This document shows, piece by piece, positions 1-8,151 of a stretch of 64,000 bases of DNA (positions within the stretch are counted from its first letter, which is position 1; each line of letters starts with the position of its first letter). The notes below the pieces were generated by a model that saw only the letters and a program-made list of their open reading frames with translations, did no database searches and had not been told where the DNA came from. Position numbers and translations under genes: made by a program. Source of the stretch: Bosea vestrisii (GTDB lineage Bacteria; Pseudomonadota; Alphaproteobacteria; Rhizobiales; Beijerinckiaceae); contig NZ_CP126307.1 in NCBI RefSeq assembly GCF_030144325.1, positions 2,604,001 through 2,668,000 of the forward strand, in the 5' to 3' direction.

Positions 1-907
1 CCTCCATATTGTCGATCTCCTGGCCGAGATCGGCCTCGATCACGATCGGCCCATCCAGCCTTGCTCCGGGCCGGATCGCGTCGCCAGTAATGCGGCGAAT
101 GCGCATGCCGACGCCGCGCAGCGGCTTGTACCAGCGCTCCAGCAGCAGCATGTCGCCGCCCGGCAGGAAGGCGAGATCGGTGATGTCATAGCCGTCGTGG
201 CGGATCACCTGTAGCGTCCCCGGCTGGCGGCCGCCGATGATGAAGCCCGCCGTCGGCTCGTCCTCGCGGCCGGAGCGCTCCGAGATCGCGATCAGCGCCC
301 CGGCCAGCGCATGGCCGGCCGGCAACACGCCGAGCGCCTCCAGCCCGCGATTGCCCGGCAGGCGCTTCAGCGTCAGCGGCGTCGGCACGAGCTGTGCCCG
401 CGCCTCGACGCCATGGCGGGCGAAGTCGAAGCGCAGGATGTCATGGGCGCGCTCGACGCCGATGAAGGCGGTCCCGCCCTGGACGGCGAGCGATTCGGTG
501 TCGTAATAGCGCGAGCGGTGCAGTGGCTTGCCGGACGCGCCGAGGATCGGCGCGAGCTCGGCCTCCTCCAGCCCGCTAAGCTTGCCAGCGCTGCGTGCGA
601 GCCTGGCCGTCAGCCAGAAGCCGTTATCGGTGATGGCGACGAGCCGCGCTCCATCGGGCGAACGCCACAGCCCCGAGAAGCCGCCGAAGCGGGGATGACT
701 GCCCGAAAGCTGCAGTCCGCCGCGGAAGATCAGCTGGCCGAAGCGGGTCTTCGCGGCATTGCCGGGCTCGAAGCTCGCGATCGGCCGTGCGGAGACGCTG
801 ACCGGGACGCGCGCCGGCTCAAGGCTCTGCGCCAGCGCAGGCAAGCTGAGAGCCGCCGCGCCGAGGCCGGCGATGACGCTGCGGCGCGTAGCAAGGGGAG
901 GGGTCAT
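1..907 (-). CDS. Esterase-like activity of phytase family protein (partial)
   Basis: The gene enters from beyond the left edge, so its C-terminus is missing and about 302 residues are visible. It starts at the ATG on the minus strand at 907. The first 26 residues form an export signal: Arg-Arg at positions 8-9 (ATRRSVIAG), a hydrophobic stretch, and an ALA-Q cleavage site. The mature part has the pattern of the beta-propeller-like 'esterase-like activity of phytase' family (PF13449 type), with GLWRSPDG, AITDNGFW, YDTESLAV and RGLEAL blocks. Members are periplasmic or secreted and their substrate is generally unknown. It lies about 170 bases downstream of cobT on the same strand but is separated from it by a hairpin, so it probably has its own promoter. 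Family assignment is from motif memory; enzymatic activity is not implied. Confidence 0.75.
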   Translation of the reverse strand, partial: MTPPLATRRSVIAGLGAAALSLPALAQSLEPARVPVSVSARPIASFEPGNAAKTRFGQLIFRGGLQLSGSHPRFGGFSGLWRSPDGARLVAITDNGFWLTARLARSAGKLSGLEEAELAPILGASGKPLHRSRYYDTESLAVQGGTAFIGVERAHDILRFDFARHGVEARAQLVPTPLTLKRLPGNRGLEALGVLPAGHALAGALIAISERSGREDEPTAGFIIGGRQPGTLQVIRHDGYDITDLAFLPGGDMLLLERWYKPLRGVGMRIRRITGDAIRPGARLDGPIVIEADLGQEIDNME

Positions 908-936
908 GCGTAGGCTTGGTCGGAAAAGCGCGGGAG

Positions 937-1043
937 CCCTCTCCCGGGACGGGGGAGGGTTGGGAGGGGGCGACCGGAACGAAAACGATCAAAGGCCGAG
1001 CGAACCGGCCCCCTCTCCATCTCTCCCCCGTTCCGGGGGAGAG
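937..1043 (-). terminator. Paired G/C hairpins between cobT and the esterase-like gene
   Basis: Two inverted repeats sit in this gap. The stronger one, 1021-1043, is a perfect 10-bp stem (CTCTCCCCCG / CGGGGGAGAG) with a 3-base loop. The second, 937-959, pairs CCCTCTCCC with GGGGGAGGG with one mismatch. They lie just after the cobT stop in its direction of transcription. Neither has a clear T-tract, so they may stop transcription weakly, stabilise the mRNA end, or be copies of an intergenic repeat. Confidence 0.5.
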
Positions 1044-1078
1044 AGCCTGTCGCGGCTCCCTCGCTCACTGGAAAAGGT

Positions 1079-2977
1079 TCATTGCAGGCGGCGCGAGCCT
1101 CGCGAGCCCGATCCGGCGGCGGCATCCTCCTCGAACAATTCCGCCAGCTTCTCGGTCATCACGCCACCGAGCTCTTCGGCGTCAACGATGGTGACCGCCC
1201 GTCGATAATAGCGGGTGACGTCGTGGCCGATGCCGATCGCGATCAATTCGACCGGCGAGCGCGTCTCGATCTCGGCGATGATGTGGCGCAGATGCCGCTC
1301 GAGATAGCTGCCGGCATTGACCGAGAGCGTCGAATCGTCGACCGGCGCGCCATCCGAGATCACCATCAGGATCTTGCGCTGCTCCGGCCGGCCGAGCAGG
1401 CGCTTATGCGCCCAGTCGAGCGCTTCGCCGTCGATGTTCTCCTTGAGCAGCCCCTCGCGCATCATCAGCCCGAGATTCTTGCGCGCCCGACGCCACGGGG
1501 CATCGGCCGCCTTGTAGATGATGTGCCGGAGATCGTTGAGGCGACCCGGATTGGCCGGCTTGCCCGATTGCAGCCAACTCTCGCGCGACAGCCCGCCCTT
1601 CCAGGCGCGCGTCGTGAAGCCGAGCAGCTCGACCTTGACGCCGCAGCGCTCCAGCGTGCGCGCCAGGATGTCGGCGCAGGTTGCCGCCACCGTGATCGGC
1701 CGGCCGCGCATCGAGCCGGAATTGTCGATCAGCAGCGTCACCACGGTGTCGCGGAAATTCGTGTCCGATTCCTGCCGGAAGGAGAGCGGCTGGAACGGGT
1801 CAATGATGATGCGCGGCAGCCGCGAGGGGTCGAGCGCGCCCTCCTCCAGGTCGAACTGCCAGGAGCGGTTCTGCTGCGCCATCAGGCGGCGCTGCAGCCG
1901 GTTCGCCAGCCGCGCGACGACGCCCTGCAGATGCGCCAGCTGCTTGTCGAGATAGGCGCGCAGGCGCGTCAGCTCCTCGGCGTCGCAGAGCTCCTCGGCC
2001 GTGACGATCTCGTCGAATTTCTGGGTATAGGCCTTGTAGTCGGTCTGAGGCCGGTCGTTGGCCCTGCCGTCGCGTGGACGCGGCGCCTCGCCGGCCTCCT
2101 CGGCCTCGGAGTTCTCGTCTTCCTCGTCCCAGTCGCCGGCCGGCGCGTCGGCAGCCTCGGAAGCGCCCTCCTGCAATTCCTCGGCAGCGTCCTCGCTGGT
2201 CTCGGTCTCGGAGCGTTCGCCCTGGCTCTGCTGCTCGGCCTCGCCCTCTTCCTGCTGCTGTTCCTCGGAGGACTGGTCCTGATCGTCTTCGTCCTCGTCG
2301 GACTCGTCGCCTTGGCTCGATTGCTCGGCCATGTCGAGCGAGGCCAGCATGTCGCGCACGGTGCGGGCGAAACCGCGCTGGTCCTCGATCGTCTTGGCCA
2401 GCCGGTCGAGATCGCCGCCGGCCTTGGCCTCGATCTGCTCGCGCCAGAGCTCGACGAGCTTCTCGGCAGCCTTGGGCGGCTTCAAGCCGGTCAGGCGCTC
2501 GCGCACCATCAACGCCAGCGCGTCCTCGAGCGGCGCATCGGCGCGATCGGTGATCTCCTCATAGCGGCCGCCGCGATGATAGCGGTCCTCCAGCATCGCC
2601 GAGATATTGCTGGAAACACCGCTCATCCGGCGCGAGCCGACGCTCTCGACCCTGGCCTGCTCGACCGCGTCGAAGACGGCGCGGGCCGCATCACCCTCGG
2701 GCGCGGCGCGGCGATGGACCGCGGAATCGTGACAGGCGAGGCGCAGCGCCATCGAATCGGCGTGGCCGCGCAGGATCGCGACATCGTTCACGGTGAGCTT
2801 GCGCGGCGGCTCCGGCAGGCGGGCGCGCTCGCCGACCAGCGAAGGTTTGTCGGCCGCGAAGACGATCTCCATCTCCGGCTTGCGCGCGATCGCCTTCATC
2901 GCGCCGGAAACCGCGCGCTTCAGCGGCTCGGCCGGCGCTTCCTTCGGGGTCCCGGGCTTGCGGTTGGAGATGCTCAT
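1079..2977 (-). CDS. cobT: Cobaltochelatase subunit CobT
   Basis: CobT forms, with the AAA+ protein CobS, the ATP-driven chaperone that works with CobN to insert cobalt into hydrogenobyrinate a,c-diamide in aerobic cobalamin synthesis. The 632-residue protein has the CobT layout: an N-terminal CobT domain (residues about 1-210), a very acidic Glu/Asp/Gln-rich linker (about 215-300), and a C-terminal von Willebrand A-type domain with the metal-site motif DNSGS near residue 415 and a later ISDGAP motif. The ATG at 2977 was chosen because it overlaps the stop of the upstream acetyltransferase gene (ATGA). The frame stays open to 3220, but that stretch is antisense-like shadow of the neighbour. 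The length and both domains are typical, so function is fairly certain. Confidence 0.95.
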   Translation of the reverse strand: MSISNRKPGTPKEAPAEPLKRAVSGAMKAIARKPEMEIVFAADKPSLVGERARLPEPPRKLTVNDVAILRGHADSMALRLACHDSAVHRRAAPEGDAARAVFDAVEQARVESVGSRRMSGVSSNISAMLEDRYHRGGRYEEITDRADAPLEDALALMVRERLTGLKPPKAAEKLVELWREQIEAKAGGDLDRLAKTIEDQRGFARTVRDMLASLDMAEQSSQGDESDEDEDDQDQSSEEQQQEEGEAEQQSQGERSETETSEDAAEELQEGASEAADAPAGDWDEEDENSEAEEAGEAPRPRDGRANDRPQTDYKAYTQKFDEIVTAEELCDAEELTRLRAYLDKQLAHLQGVVARLANRLQRRLMAQQNRSWQFDLEEGALDPSRLPRIIIDPFQPLSFRQESDTNFRDTVVTLLIDNSGSMRGRPITVAATCADILARTLERCGVKVELLGFTTRAWKGGLSRESWLQSGKPANPGRLNDLRHIIYKAADAPWRRARKNLGLMMREGLLKENIDGEALDWAHKRLLGRPEQRKILMVISDGAPVDDSTLSVNAGSYLERHLRHIIAEIETRSPVELIAIGIGHDVTRYYRRAVTIVDAEELGGVMTEKLAELFEEDAAAGSGSRGSRRLQ

Positions 2978-3414
2978 AGCGCCTTCATGAAGTGATGGAA
3001 GGTCTGGCCGGCGACCGGATAATCGTCCATGCGGCCGCATTCGCGATAGCCCATGCGGGGATAGAAGTCCGGCGCCTGAATGCTCATCGTGCCGAGATAG
3101 ACGCCGCGTGCGCCGTAGTCGCGCGCCGCCTGCTCGGCCATGGCGAGCAGCGCCTCGCCATGGCCGGCGCCGCGATGGCCCTCGTCGATCCAGAACAGAT
3201 CGACATAGAGCCACTGCCATTTGAGCTCGCCGACGAGGCCGCCAACCATGGTGCCGGCCTCATCGCGCAGGCTGAGTGCCAGCGGCTGCGCATTGCGCGG
3301 CCCGACCCTGGCCTCGTTATGGGCGGAGAGGCCGCGCACAACGATTTCTCGCGCCGCGGCAAAATCCGCCTCACGCTGGATCGTGGCCTGCTTGCTATCG
3401 GCGGCGCTGCTCAC
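2974..3414 (-). CDS. GNAT family N-acetyltransferase
   Basis: This 146-residue single-domain protein has the GNAT fold signature: a beta-strand LYVDLFWIDEGHRGAGHG matching the acetyl-CoA pyrophosphate loop (R/Q-x-x-G-x-G/A), and a C-terminal FYPRMGY motif. It should transfer an acetyl group to an amine, but the substrate cannot be read from the sequence. It sits inside the cobS-cobT gene run, 12 bases after the GFA-type gene, and its TGA overlaps the cobT ATG by 4 bases, implying translational coupling. A role in cobalamin synthesis is not known for such proteins; co-expression may be incidental. Confidence 0.85.
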   Translation of the reverse strand: MSSAADSKQATIQREADFAAAREIVVRGLSAHNEARVGPRNAQPLALSLRDEAGTMVGGLVGELKWQWLYVDLFWIDEGHRGAGHGEALLAMAEQAARDYGARGVYLGTMSIQAPDFYPRMGYRECGRMDDYPVAGQTFHHFMKAL

Positions 3415-3426
3415 CGGCGTGCTCCT

Positions 3427-3777
3427 TCAGCGCGCCCGTCCGTCATACTGGATCGACGCCAGCTCGGTCGGCTCGACGCCGGCAAGGCAACGCACGTTGA
3501 TCGCGATGGTCGGCGTGCCGTCCGGCGCATTGGCGCGCGCGAAGGATTCGATGCCGCAGGTCTCACAGAACAGATGCTGGATCTTCTGGGAGTTGAAGCG
3601 GTACTCGGTCAGCGCATCCTCGCCCTTGGTCAGCGTGAAGTTCGTCGCTGGGGCGAAGGCCAGCACCGAGCCACGGCGCTGGCAATAGGAGCAGTTGCAG
3701 GTGATCGTCTTGGCAAGGTCCGCCTCGACCTCATAGGCGACCCGCCCGCAGTGACAGCTTCCTTCGTACCGGGCCAT
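3427..3777 (-). CDS. GFA family zinc-binding protein (glutathione-dependent formaldehyde-activating enzyme-like)
   Basis: A 116-residue protein starting MARYEGSCHCG at the ATG at 3777. It carries the zinc-binding cysteine pattern of the GFA/CENP-V family: CHCG near the N-terminus, CNCSYC near residue 30, and CETCG near residue 80. The founding member was described as S-(hydroxymethyl)glutathione synthase, but most GFA-domain proteins have no proven reaction, so only the fold and metal binding should be trusted. It lies between cobS (67 bases upstream, separated by a palindromic repeat) and the acetyltransferase (12 bases downstream). A longer frame begins upstream at 3828 but lacks family similarity. 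Confidence 0.85.
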   Translation of the reverse strand: MARYEGSCHCGRVAYEVEADLAKTITCNCSYCQRRGSVLAFAPATNFTLTKGEDALTEYRFNSQKIQHLFCETCGIESFARANAPDGTPTIAINVRCLAGVEPTELASIQYDGRAR

Positions 3778-3800
3778 GCTCGGCCTCCTGCTCGTTGAGC

Positions 3801-3842
3801 GCGTTCCAATCGCAAAAGTGGTTCCCACTCTTGCGGAACGTG
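3801..3842. repeat. Palindromic intergenic repeat, copy 1
   Basis: A long interrupted palindrome: CGTTCC pairs with GGAACG, CGCAA with TTGCG, and AGTGG with CCACT, giving a nearly continuous hairpin. It shares the core AAAGTGG..CC with the palindromes at 22782-22825 and 26122-26168. It lies just after the cobS stop, where it could trim or terminate the cobS transcript. Confidence 0.6.
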
Positions 3843-3844
3843 CT

Positions 3845-4834
3845 TCAGCTCAGAACGACGTTGACCGCGCTCTCCGGCAGCTCCTTGCCGAAGGAGCGCT
3901 GGAAGAACTCCGCCACCAGCGCGCGCTCCATCTCGTCGCACTTGTTGAGGAAGGTGACGCGGAAGGCGAAGCCGATATCGCCGAAGATCGCCGCGTTCTC
4001 CGCCCATGTAATCACCGTCCGCGGGCTCATCACGGTCGAGAGATCGCCGTTCATGAAGGCGTTGCGGGTCAGGTCGGCGACGCGGACCATCTTGTTGACG
4101 ATGTCCTTGCCTTCCGGCGAGGTCTGATAGTGCTTCGACTTGGCGAGCACGATCGCGACCTCGTTGTCATGCGGCAGGTAGTTCAGCGTGGTGACGATCG
4201 ACCAGCGGTCCATCTGGCCCTGGTTGATCTGCTGGGTGCCGTGATAGAGGCCAGAGGTGTCGCCGAGGCCGACCGTGTTGGCGGTGGCGAAGAGCCGGAA
4301 GGCGGGGTGGGGGCGGATGACGCGCTTCTGGTCGAGCAGCGTCAGCTTGCCGGACTGCTCCAGCACGCGCTGGATCACGAACATCACGTCCGGGCGGCCG
4401 GCATCGTACTCGTCGAAGACGAGCGCGATGTTGTTCTGCAGCGCCCAGGGCAGAATGCCGTCCTGGAACTCGGTGATCTGCTTGCCTTCCTTCAGCACGA
4501 TCGCGTCCTTGCCGACGAGGTCGAGGCGCGAGACATGGCTGTCGAGGTTGACGCGGACGCAAGGCCAGTTCAGCCGGGCCGCGACCTGCTCGATATGGGT
4601 CGACTTGCCGGTGCCGTGATAGCCCGAGATCATCACGCGGCGGTTATGGGCGAAGCCGGCGAGGATCGCGATCGTGGTGTCGCGATCGAAACGGTAATCC
4701 GAATCGAAGTCGGGTACGTGCGCCTCGGGCTTGGAATAGGCCGGCACCTCCAGATCGCTGTCGATCCCGAAGACCTGACGCACGGACAACTTCATGTCCG
4801 GCATTCCGGGGGCGGAGGCAGTCGTCGTTGTCAT
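3845..4834 (-). CDS. cobS: Cobaltochelatase subunit CobS
   Basis: A 329-residue AAA+ ATPase that, with CobT, drives CobN-catalysed cobalt insertion in the aerobic cobalamin pathway. Visible motifs are Walker A (GYHGTGKST, near residue 75), Walker B (ALVFDEYDAG, near residue 140), sensor-like FATANT, and the CobS N-terminus with DIRQ-like VRQVFGID. The start MTTTTA at 4834 gives the standard CobS length; the frame continues upstream to 5398 only as shadow of the neighbouring glycosyltransferase. The gene order cobS - GFA - GNAT - cobT on one strand suggests one transcription unit interrupted by a palindromic repeat after cobS. Confidence 0.95.
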   Translation of the reverse strand: MTTTTASAPGMPDMKLSVRQVFGIDSDLEVPAYSKPEAHVPDFDSDYRFDRDTTIAILAGFAHNRRVMISGYHGTGKSTHIEQVAARLNWPCVRVNLDSHVSRLDLVGKDAIVLKEGKQITEFQDGILPWALQNNIALVFDEYDAGRPDVMFVIQRVLEQSGKLTLLDQKRVIRPHPAFRLFATANTVGLGDTSGLYHGTQQINQGQMDRWSIVTTLNYLPHDNEVAIVLAKSKHYQTSPEGKDIVNKMVRVADLTRNAFMNGDLSTVMSPRTVITWAENAAIFGDIGFAFRVTFLNKCDEMERALVAEFFQRSFGKELPESAVNVVLS

Positions 4835-4953
4835 CGTTCTTCTCCGGGCGCAGGACAGGGGCCGGCAGAAGATCCGGTGTCCTGGAGCCGACCGAAAGGG
4901 AGGCGTGTGGAACTTCCTTAGATCGAAAGCGGCGGAGCGGCAATTCGCAAGAG

Positions 4954-4978
4954 GCATGCCGACCCTTCGCCGGCATGC
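4954..4978 (-). terminator. Hairpin after the glycosyltransferase operon
   Basis: A perfect 8-bp stem (GCATGCCG / CGGCATGC) with a 9-base loop, 14 bases after the stop of the last gene of the 4992-13152 minus-strand operon. There is no strong T-tract, so efficiency is uncertain. Confidence 0.45.
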
Positions 4979-4991
4979 ATTCGCGCACGGC

Positions 4992-6131
4992 TTAGGGGCG
5001 GCTTGCGAGCAGTCTTGCGATCGCTGCGACGGTGCCCGCCGCGCCGTCGAGATCGACCCTGGCAGCCGGTGGGGAATCCTGCACCAGCATCGCCTCGATT
5101 GCTGTGGCCAAGGCCTGTGGCCCCTCCGCAAGGCGTACGATACGCGCCAAGCCGGCGCGCTCCAGTGCCGTGGCACGCAGTCCCTGCTCAGTCTCGTTGC
5201 CGGCATCGAAAGGGACGAGCAGCGCCGGACGCCCGGTCTGCAGCAGATCGAGCGCCGTGTTGTAGCCGGCCTGGCTGATGGAAAGTGCGCAAGTGGCGAG
5301 CAGTGCCGCAAAATCCGGCCGCGCCCGCTCGACTGCGGCATTGGACGGAGCCAATTGTCGCAGCCCGTCGAAATCGCCCTCGGCGACGCCCTGACCAATC
5401 AGGAGGTGGAAGGGATGCTGCAGCAGGAGTTGCGCCGCCGCCAGCGCCATCTCGAACAGCGGCAAGGCCGCCGCCGAGCCCCCGCCGGAGACGAGGATCG
5501 TACCCGGCGAACCCGCTGCCCCAACCGGCAAGGCGGGCGGCTCCGCCAGATAGCCCGTATAAACCAGCTTGCCGGCGATCTCCGAGGTCACCGGCCACGA
5601 CGCCTCTAGCGGCAGAACGCGCGGGTCGCCATGCACCAGCACCGCATCGAATAGCGTAGAGACCCGCTCGGCTGCCTCGGCGAGCCGCTCCGGCCGTTGC
5701 GGTGCGACCAGCACGTCACGAATCGACGACAGGATGAGCGCGCGTGGATTGGCCCCCCTCGCCGCCTCGATCAGTCCTAGGAACTCGCCCGCGAGCTGGC
5801 GTCGGCCGAAGGGAAAGTGCTCGGTGATGACGATATCGGGCGATAACTCCTGCGCCAGAGCTGCAAGTTTCTCGCGGCGCGCAGCAAGCCGCTCCGGCGT
5901 CGCAGTGTGGCCGTGCTCGTCGAGCAGGTTGCGGAAATCCGTTCCTTCGGTACGCACCGGCGGCAGCTGCACGAAGCGATAGCCCGCCGCAGCCTTGCCG
6001 TCCGGCATGCCGCCGCTGGCGAGCGTGACCTCATATCCCGCCCCGGCCAGCGCCCGCGCCAGCTGTCGTGCTCGCACCAGATGGCCGATGCCGAGCAGAT
6101 GCGTGACCGCGATCAGGATGCGCGCGCTCAT
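4992..6131 (-). CDS. MurG-like glycosyltransferase (COG4671-type)
   Basis: A 379-residue GT-B glycosyltransferase. The N-terminal half has the acceptor-side signature HLLGIGHLVRARQLA (residues about 9-23). The C-terminal half has the donor-site pattern ISQAGYNTALDLLQTGRP and a glycine-rich SGGGSAA loop. These match the MurG/UDP-GlcNAc-transferase-like group; donor and acceptor are unknown. It starts at the ATG at 6131, overlapping the stop of the GT4 gene by 4 bases, and is the last gene of a six-gene minus-strand operon. A paralogue with the same two signatures lies at 21500-22780. Likely cytoplasmic, acting on an envelope or exported glycan; that role is inferred from the neighbours only. 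Confidence 0.8.
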   Translation of the reverse strand: MSARILIAVTHLLGIGHLVRARQLARALAGAGYEVTLASGGMPDGKAAAGYRFVQLPPVRTEGTDFRNLLDEHGHTATPERLAARREKLAALAQELSPDIVITEHFPFGRRQLAGEFLGLIEAARGANPRALILSSIRDVLVAPQRPERLAEAAERVSTLFDAVLVHGDPRVLPLEASWPVTSEIAGKLVYTGYLAEPPALPVGAAGSPGTILVSGGGSAAALPLFEMALAAAQLLLQHPFHLLIGQGVAEGDFDGLRQLAPSNAAVERARPDFAALLATCALSISQAGYNTALDLLQTGRPALLVPFDAGNETEQGLRATALERAGLARIVRLAEGPQALATAIEAMLVQDSPPAARVDLDGAAGTVAAIARLLASRP

Positions 6132-7399
6132 GGCGCGCCACCGTCCTTGCCTGCGACTGCACCCGCCAGCGCGCGATAGACCCGCTCTAAGCCGGCCTGC
6201 GCCGAAAATTCGGCGCTGAGTCGCGTGAAGGCGGCTACGCCCAGCTGCGCCCGCCATTGCGGATCGCGGCTTAGCCCCTCCAGCGCCTTGGCCAAGGCCG
6301 AGACATCGCCGGGCCGCAGCAGCAGTCCCTCGCGCCCATGCTGCACGAACTCCGGGATGCCGGCGAAATCGGTCGCGACGATGGGCAGGGCCTGGCTCGC
6401 CGCCTCCATCACCACATTGGGCAGGCCGTCGCGGTCGCCGTTCTCCGCCTGCTTCGACGGCAGCACGAAGAGATCGGCCTCGCGCAGCGCCGCGATCACT
6501 GCATCCTGAGCCTGCGCACCACGCCATTCGATCCGCGCGGCAAGGCCCAGCCTCTCGGCCTGCGCCTTCAACGCGGCAAGCATCTCGCCGCCGCCGATAT
6601 GGACGAGTCGCCAGTTCAGATTCCCCGGCAAGGTCGCAAGCGCCGCGAGCAGGTCGTCAAATCCCTTCTTCGCCACCGCCCGCCCGATCGTGATGAACCG
6701 CACCGGATCGACCGGATCGGAACCATCGCGCGATGGGCGGGCTTCGGACGGCGGCGGGAAGCGCGAGAGATCGAGCCCGTGATAGAGCAGCGCGACCTTG
6801 TCCGATCGCTCGGCGAGGCGTTCGAGCTCAGCATGGCCATCGCGGGTGCAGGTCACGCCCCAGCGCGCATCCGCGATCTTCTCGCGCTTCTCCCAATCGG
6901 GTGTCGTCCAGATGTCCTTGGCATGGGCGGAGAACGACCAAGTCAGGCCCCGGCTCAGCGCCGCATAGCGGATCACCGAAGCCGGCGTGTGCAGGTAATG
7001 GACATGGAGATGGCGGGTTCCCGCCGGCAGCTCACGAGCCATCACGCAGGCCTGACCGAAGCGGCGCAGCCGGTTGCGCGTGCGGTCGCGGGCGAGGTCG
7101 TGCAGGAAGATGCCGAGCAGGCGGAGGATGCTCGGGCGCCCGAAGGCGCGTGCGATACCGCGCAGGACGCGCGGCCAGTCATCGTGCAGATACTCCGGCA
7201 GATAGTGCAGCGGGGCCGTGATCTCGCGATGCATCAGATGCCGCGCGCCATCAGTCGGATGGCGCAGCGACCAGATCGCGAAAGAGAGGCCGAGCTGCTG
7301 GAGGCCGAGCAGTTCCTGCGCGATGAAGGTCTCCGACAGGCGCGGATAGCCCTTCATCGCGATCGCGACCGCCGGGCCGGCGGGCTCCTTGCTGCTCAT
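6128..7399 (-). CDS. Glycosyltransferase family 4 protein
   Basis: A 423-residue GT-B enzyme of the GT4 type. The N-terminal region has the KGYPRLSETFIAQEL pattern common in colanic-acid/exopolysaccharide glycosyltransferases. The C-terminal donor domain contains TIGRAVAKKGFDDLL, HIGGGEM, LFVLPSKQ and the E-x7-E-like segment GLPNVVMEAASQALPIVAT. It probably adds a sugar to a cell-surface or exported glycan. The chosen ATG at 7399 overlaps the methyltransferase stop (ATGA), and its own stop overlaps the next gene by 4 bases, so three genes here are translationally coupled. Substrate unknown. Confidence 0.88.
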   Translation of the reverse strand: MSSKEPAGPAVAIAMKGYPRLSETFIAQELLGLQQLGLSFAIWSLRHPTDGARHLMHREITAPLHYLPEYLHDDWPRVLRGIARAFGRPSILRLLGIFLHDLARDRTRNRLRRFGQACVMARELPAGTRHLHVHYLHTPASVIRYAALSRGLTWSFSAHAKDIWTTPDWEKREKIADARWGVTCTRDGHAELERLAERSDKVALLYHGLDLSRFPPPSEARPSRDGSDPVDPVRFITIGRAVAKKGFDDLLAALATLPGNLNWRLVHIGGGEMLAALKAQAERLGLAARIEWRGAQAQDAVIAALREADLFVLPSKQAENGDRDGLPNVVMEAASQALPIVATDFAGIPEFVQHGREGLLLRPGDVSALAKALEGLSRDPQWRAQLGVAAFTRLSAEFSAQAGLERVYRALAGAVAGKDGGAP

Positions 7400-8061
7400 C
7401 TGCGGCCGATCAGCATGAAGCGGGTGTAGTTCTTGGTCGGCAGCGTGCCGGCGAACCACAGCTCCGACAGTCCGGCCTGCGCCTTGAAGGCGTCGAGCGA
7501 GGGCACGCAGCTGCGGTGGTCGGGCTCGCGAAAATAGTCGTTCGATTGCAGCAGCAGCGGCAACCCCGCGGGAAGGCTGGCGATCCAGCCCGGCACATCA
7601 GGCAGATGCTCGCAGCTGGTGTTGATCACCAGCCCCGGTCGTCCACCTTCGATCCGATCGAAGTCGAGGCTCATCATGTCGGCCGTCGCAGCCCGAAAGC
7701 GGCCGGTTGCGACATGGCGATGGTTCAACATCTCGGCGATCGACGCGCACTCGGGATCGATGTCGAGGCTGACCAGCTGTGGAACAGTCAGCCGGTCATC
7801 GGCCAGCAGCATGGCGCCGAGCACACCATGCCAGGCGCCAAGCACCCAAACCGGCCCGCTTGGCTTCGGTATGACCTGCGCCAACGTCTCGACCAGCCAA
7901 CGCTTCGAGGCGATCTGCTTCGGGTTGAAGGCGATCGAGATGTCGGCGCGCACGCCCTTGCCGACCAGCCGGGCGAGATCGGCGACGATCGCATCGCCGG
8001 TCAGCGCCGCGACCCCGCGCAGGATGTCGTGCAGCGCCTCGCGGGAAATCTCGTCGGTCAT
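7396..8061 (-). CDS. Class I SAM-dependent methyltransferase-like protein
   Basis: A 221-residue protein starting MTDEIS at 8061. It has a glycine-containing motif I variant (VLGAWHGVLGAML), an acidic motif II (SLDIDPECA), and a motif IV-like stretch (VINTSCEHL), consistent with a Rossmann methyltransferase. The C-terminus (SNDYFREPDH, TRFMLIG) suggests a dedicated small-substrate enzyme. The gene lies 90 bases downstream of the cyclase and overlaps the GT4 gene by 4 bases. In this context it may methylate a glycan or lipid-linked sugar, which is an inference. The nucleotide-binding motif is divergent, so assignment is moderate. Confidence 0.65.
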   Translation of the reverse strand: MTDEISREALHDILRGVAALTGDAIVADLARLVGKGVRADISIAFNPKQIASKRWLVETLAQVIPKPSGPVWVLGAWHGVLGAMLLADDRLTVPQLVSLDIDPECASIAEMLNHRHVATGRFRAATADMMSLDFDRIEGGRPGLVINTSCEHLPDVPGWIASLPAGLPLLLQSNDYFREPDHRSCVPSLDAFKAQAGLSELWFAGTLPTKNYTRFMLIGRR

Positions 8062-8151
8062 CGAAGCTCTGGATCGTAGCGGCGGATTTGAAGCGGCCGG
8101 ACCATAGGCAGGCGCACCGGCAATTGCCAGCACCGACTCCCGGCGCCTCGA

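Noticed and set aside
1082..2995. 637-codon open frame on the plus strand opposite cobT
   Set aside because: Antisense shadow of cobT in GC-rich codons; Arg/Ala/Leu-biased, no domain, no ribosome site.
2977..3220. 81-codon N-terminal extension of cobT
   Set aside because: Lies inside the acetyltransferase gene and lacks similarity; the ATG at 2977 overlaps the neighbour stop and starts the conserved protein.
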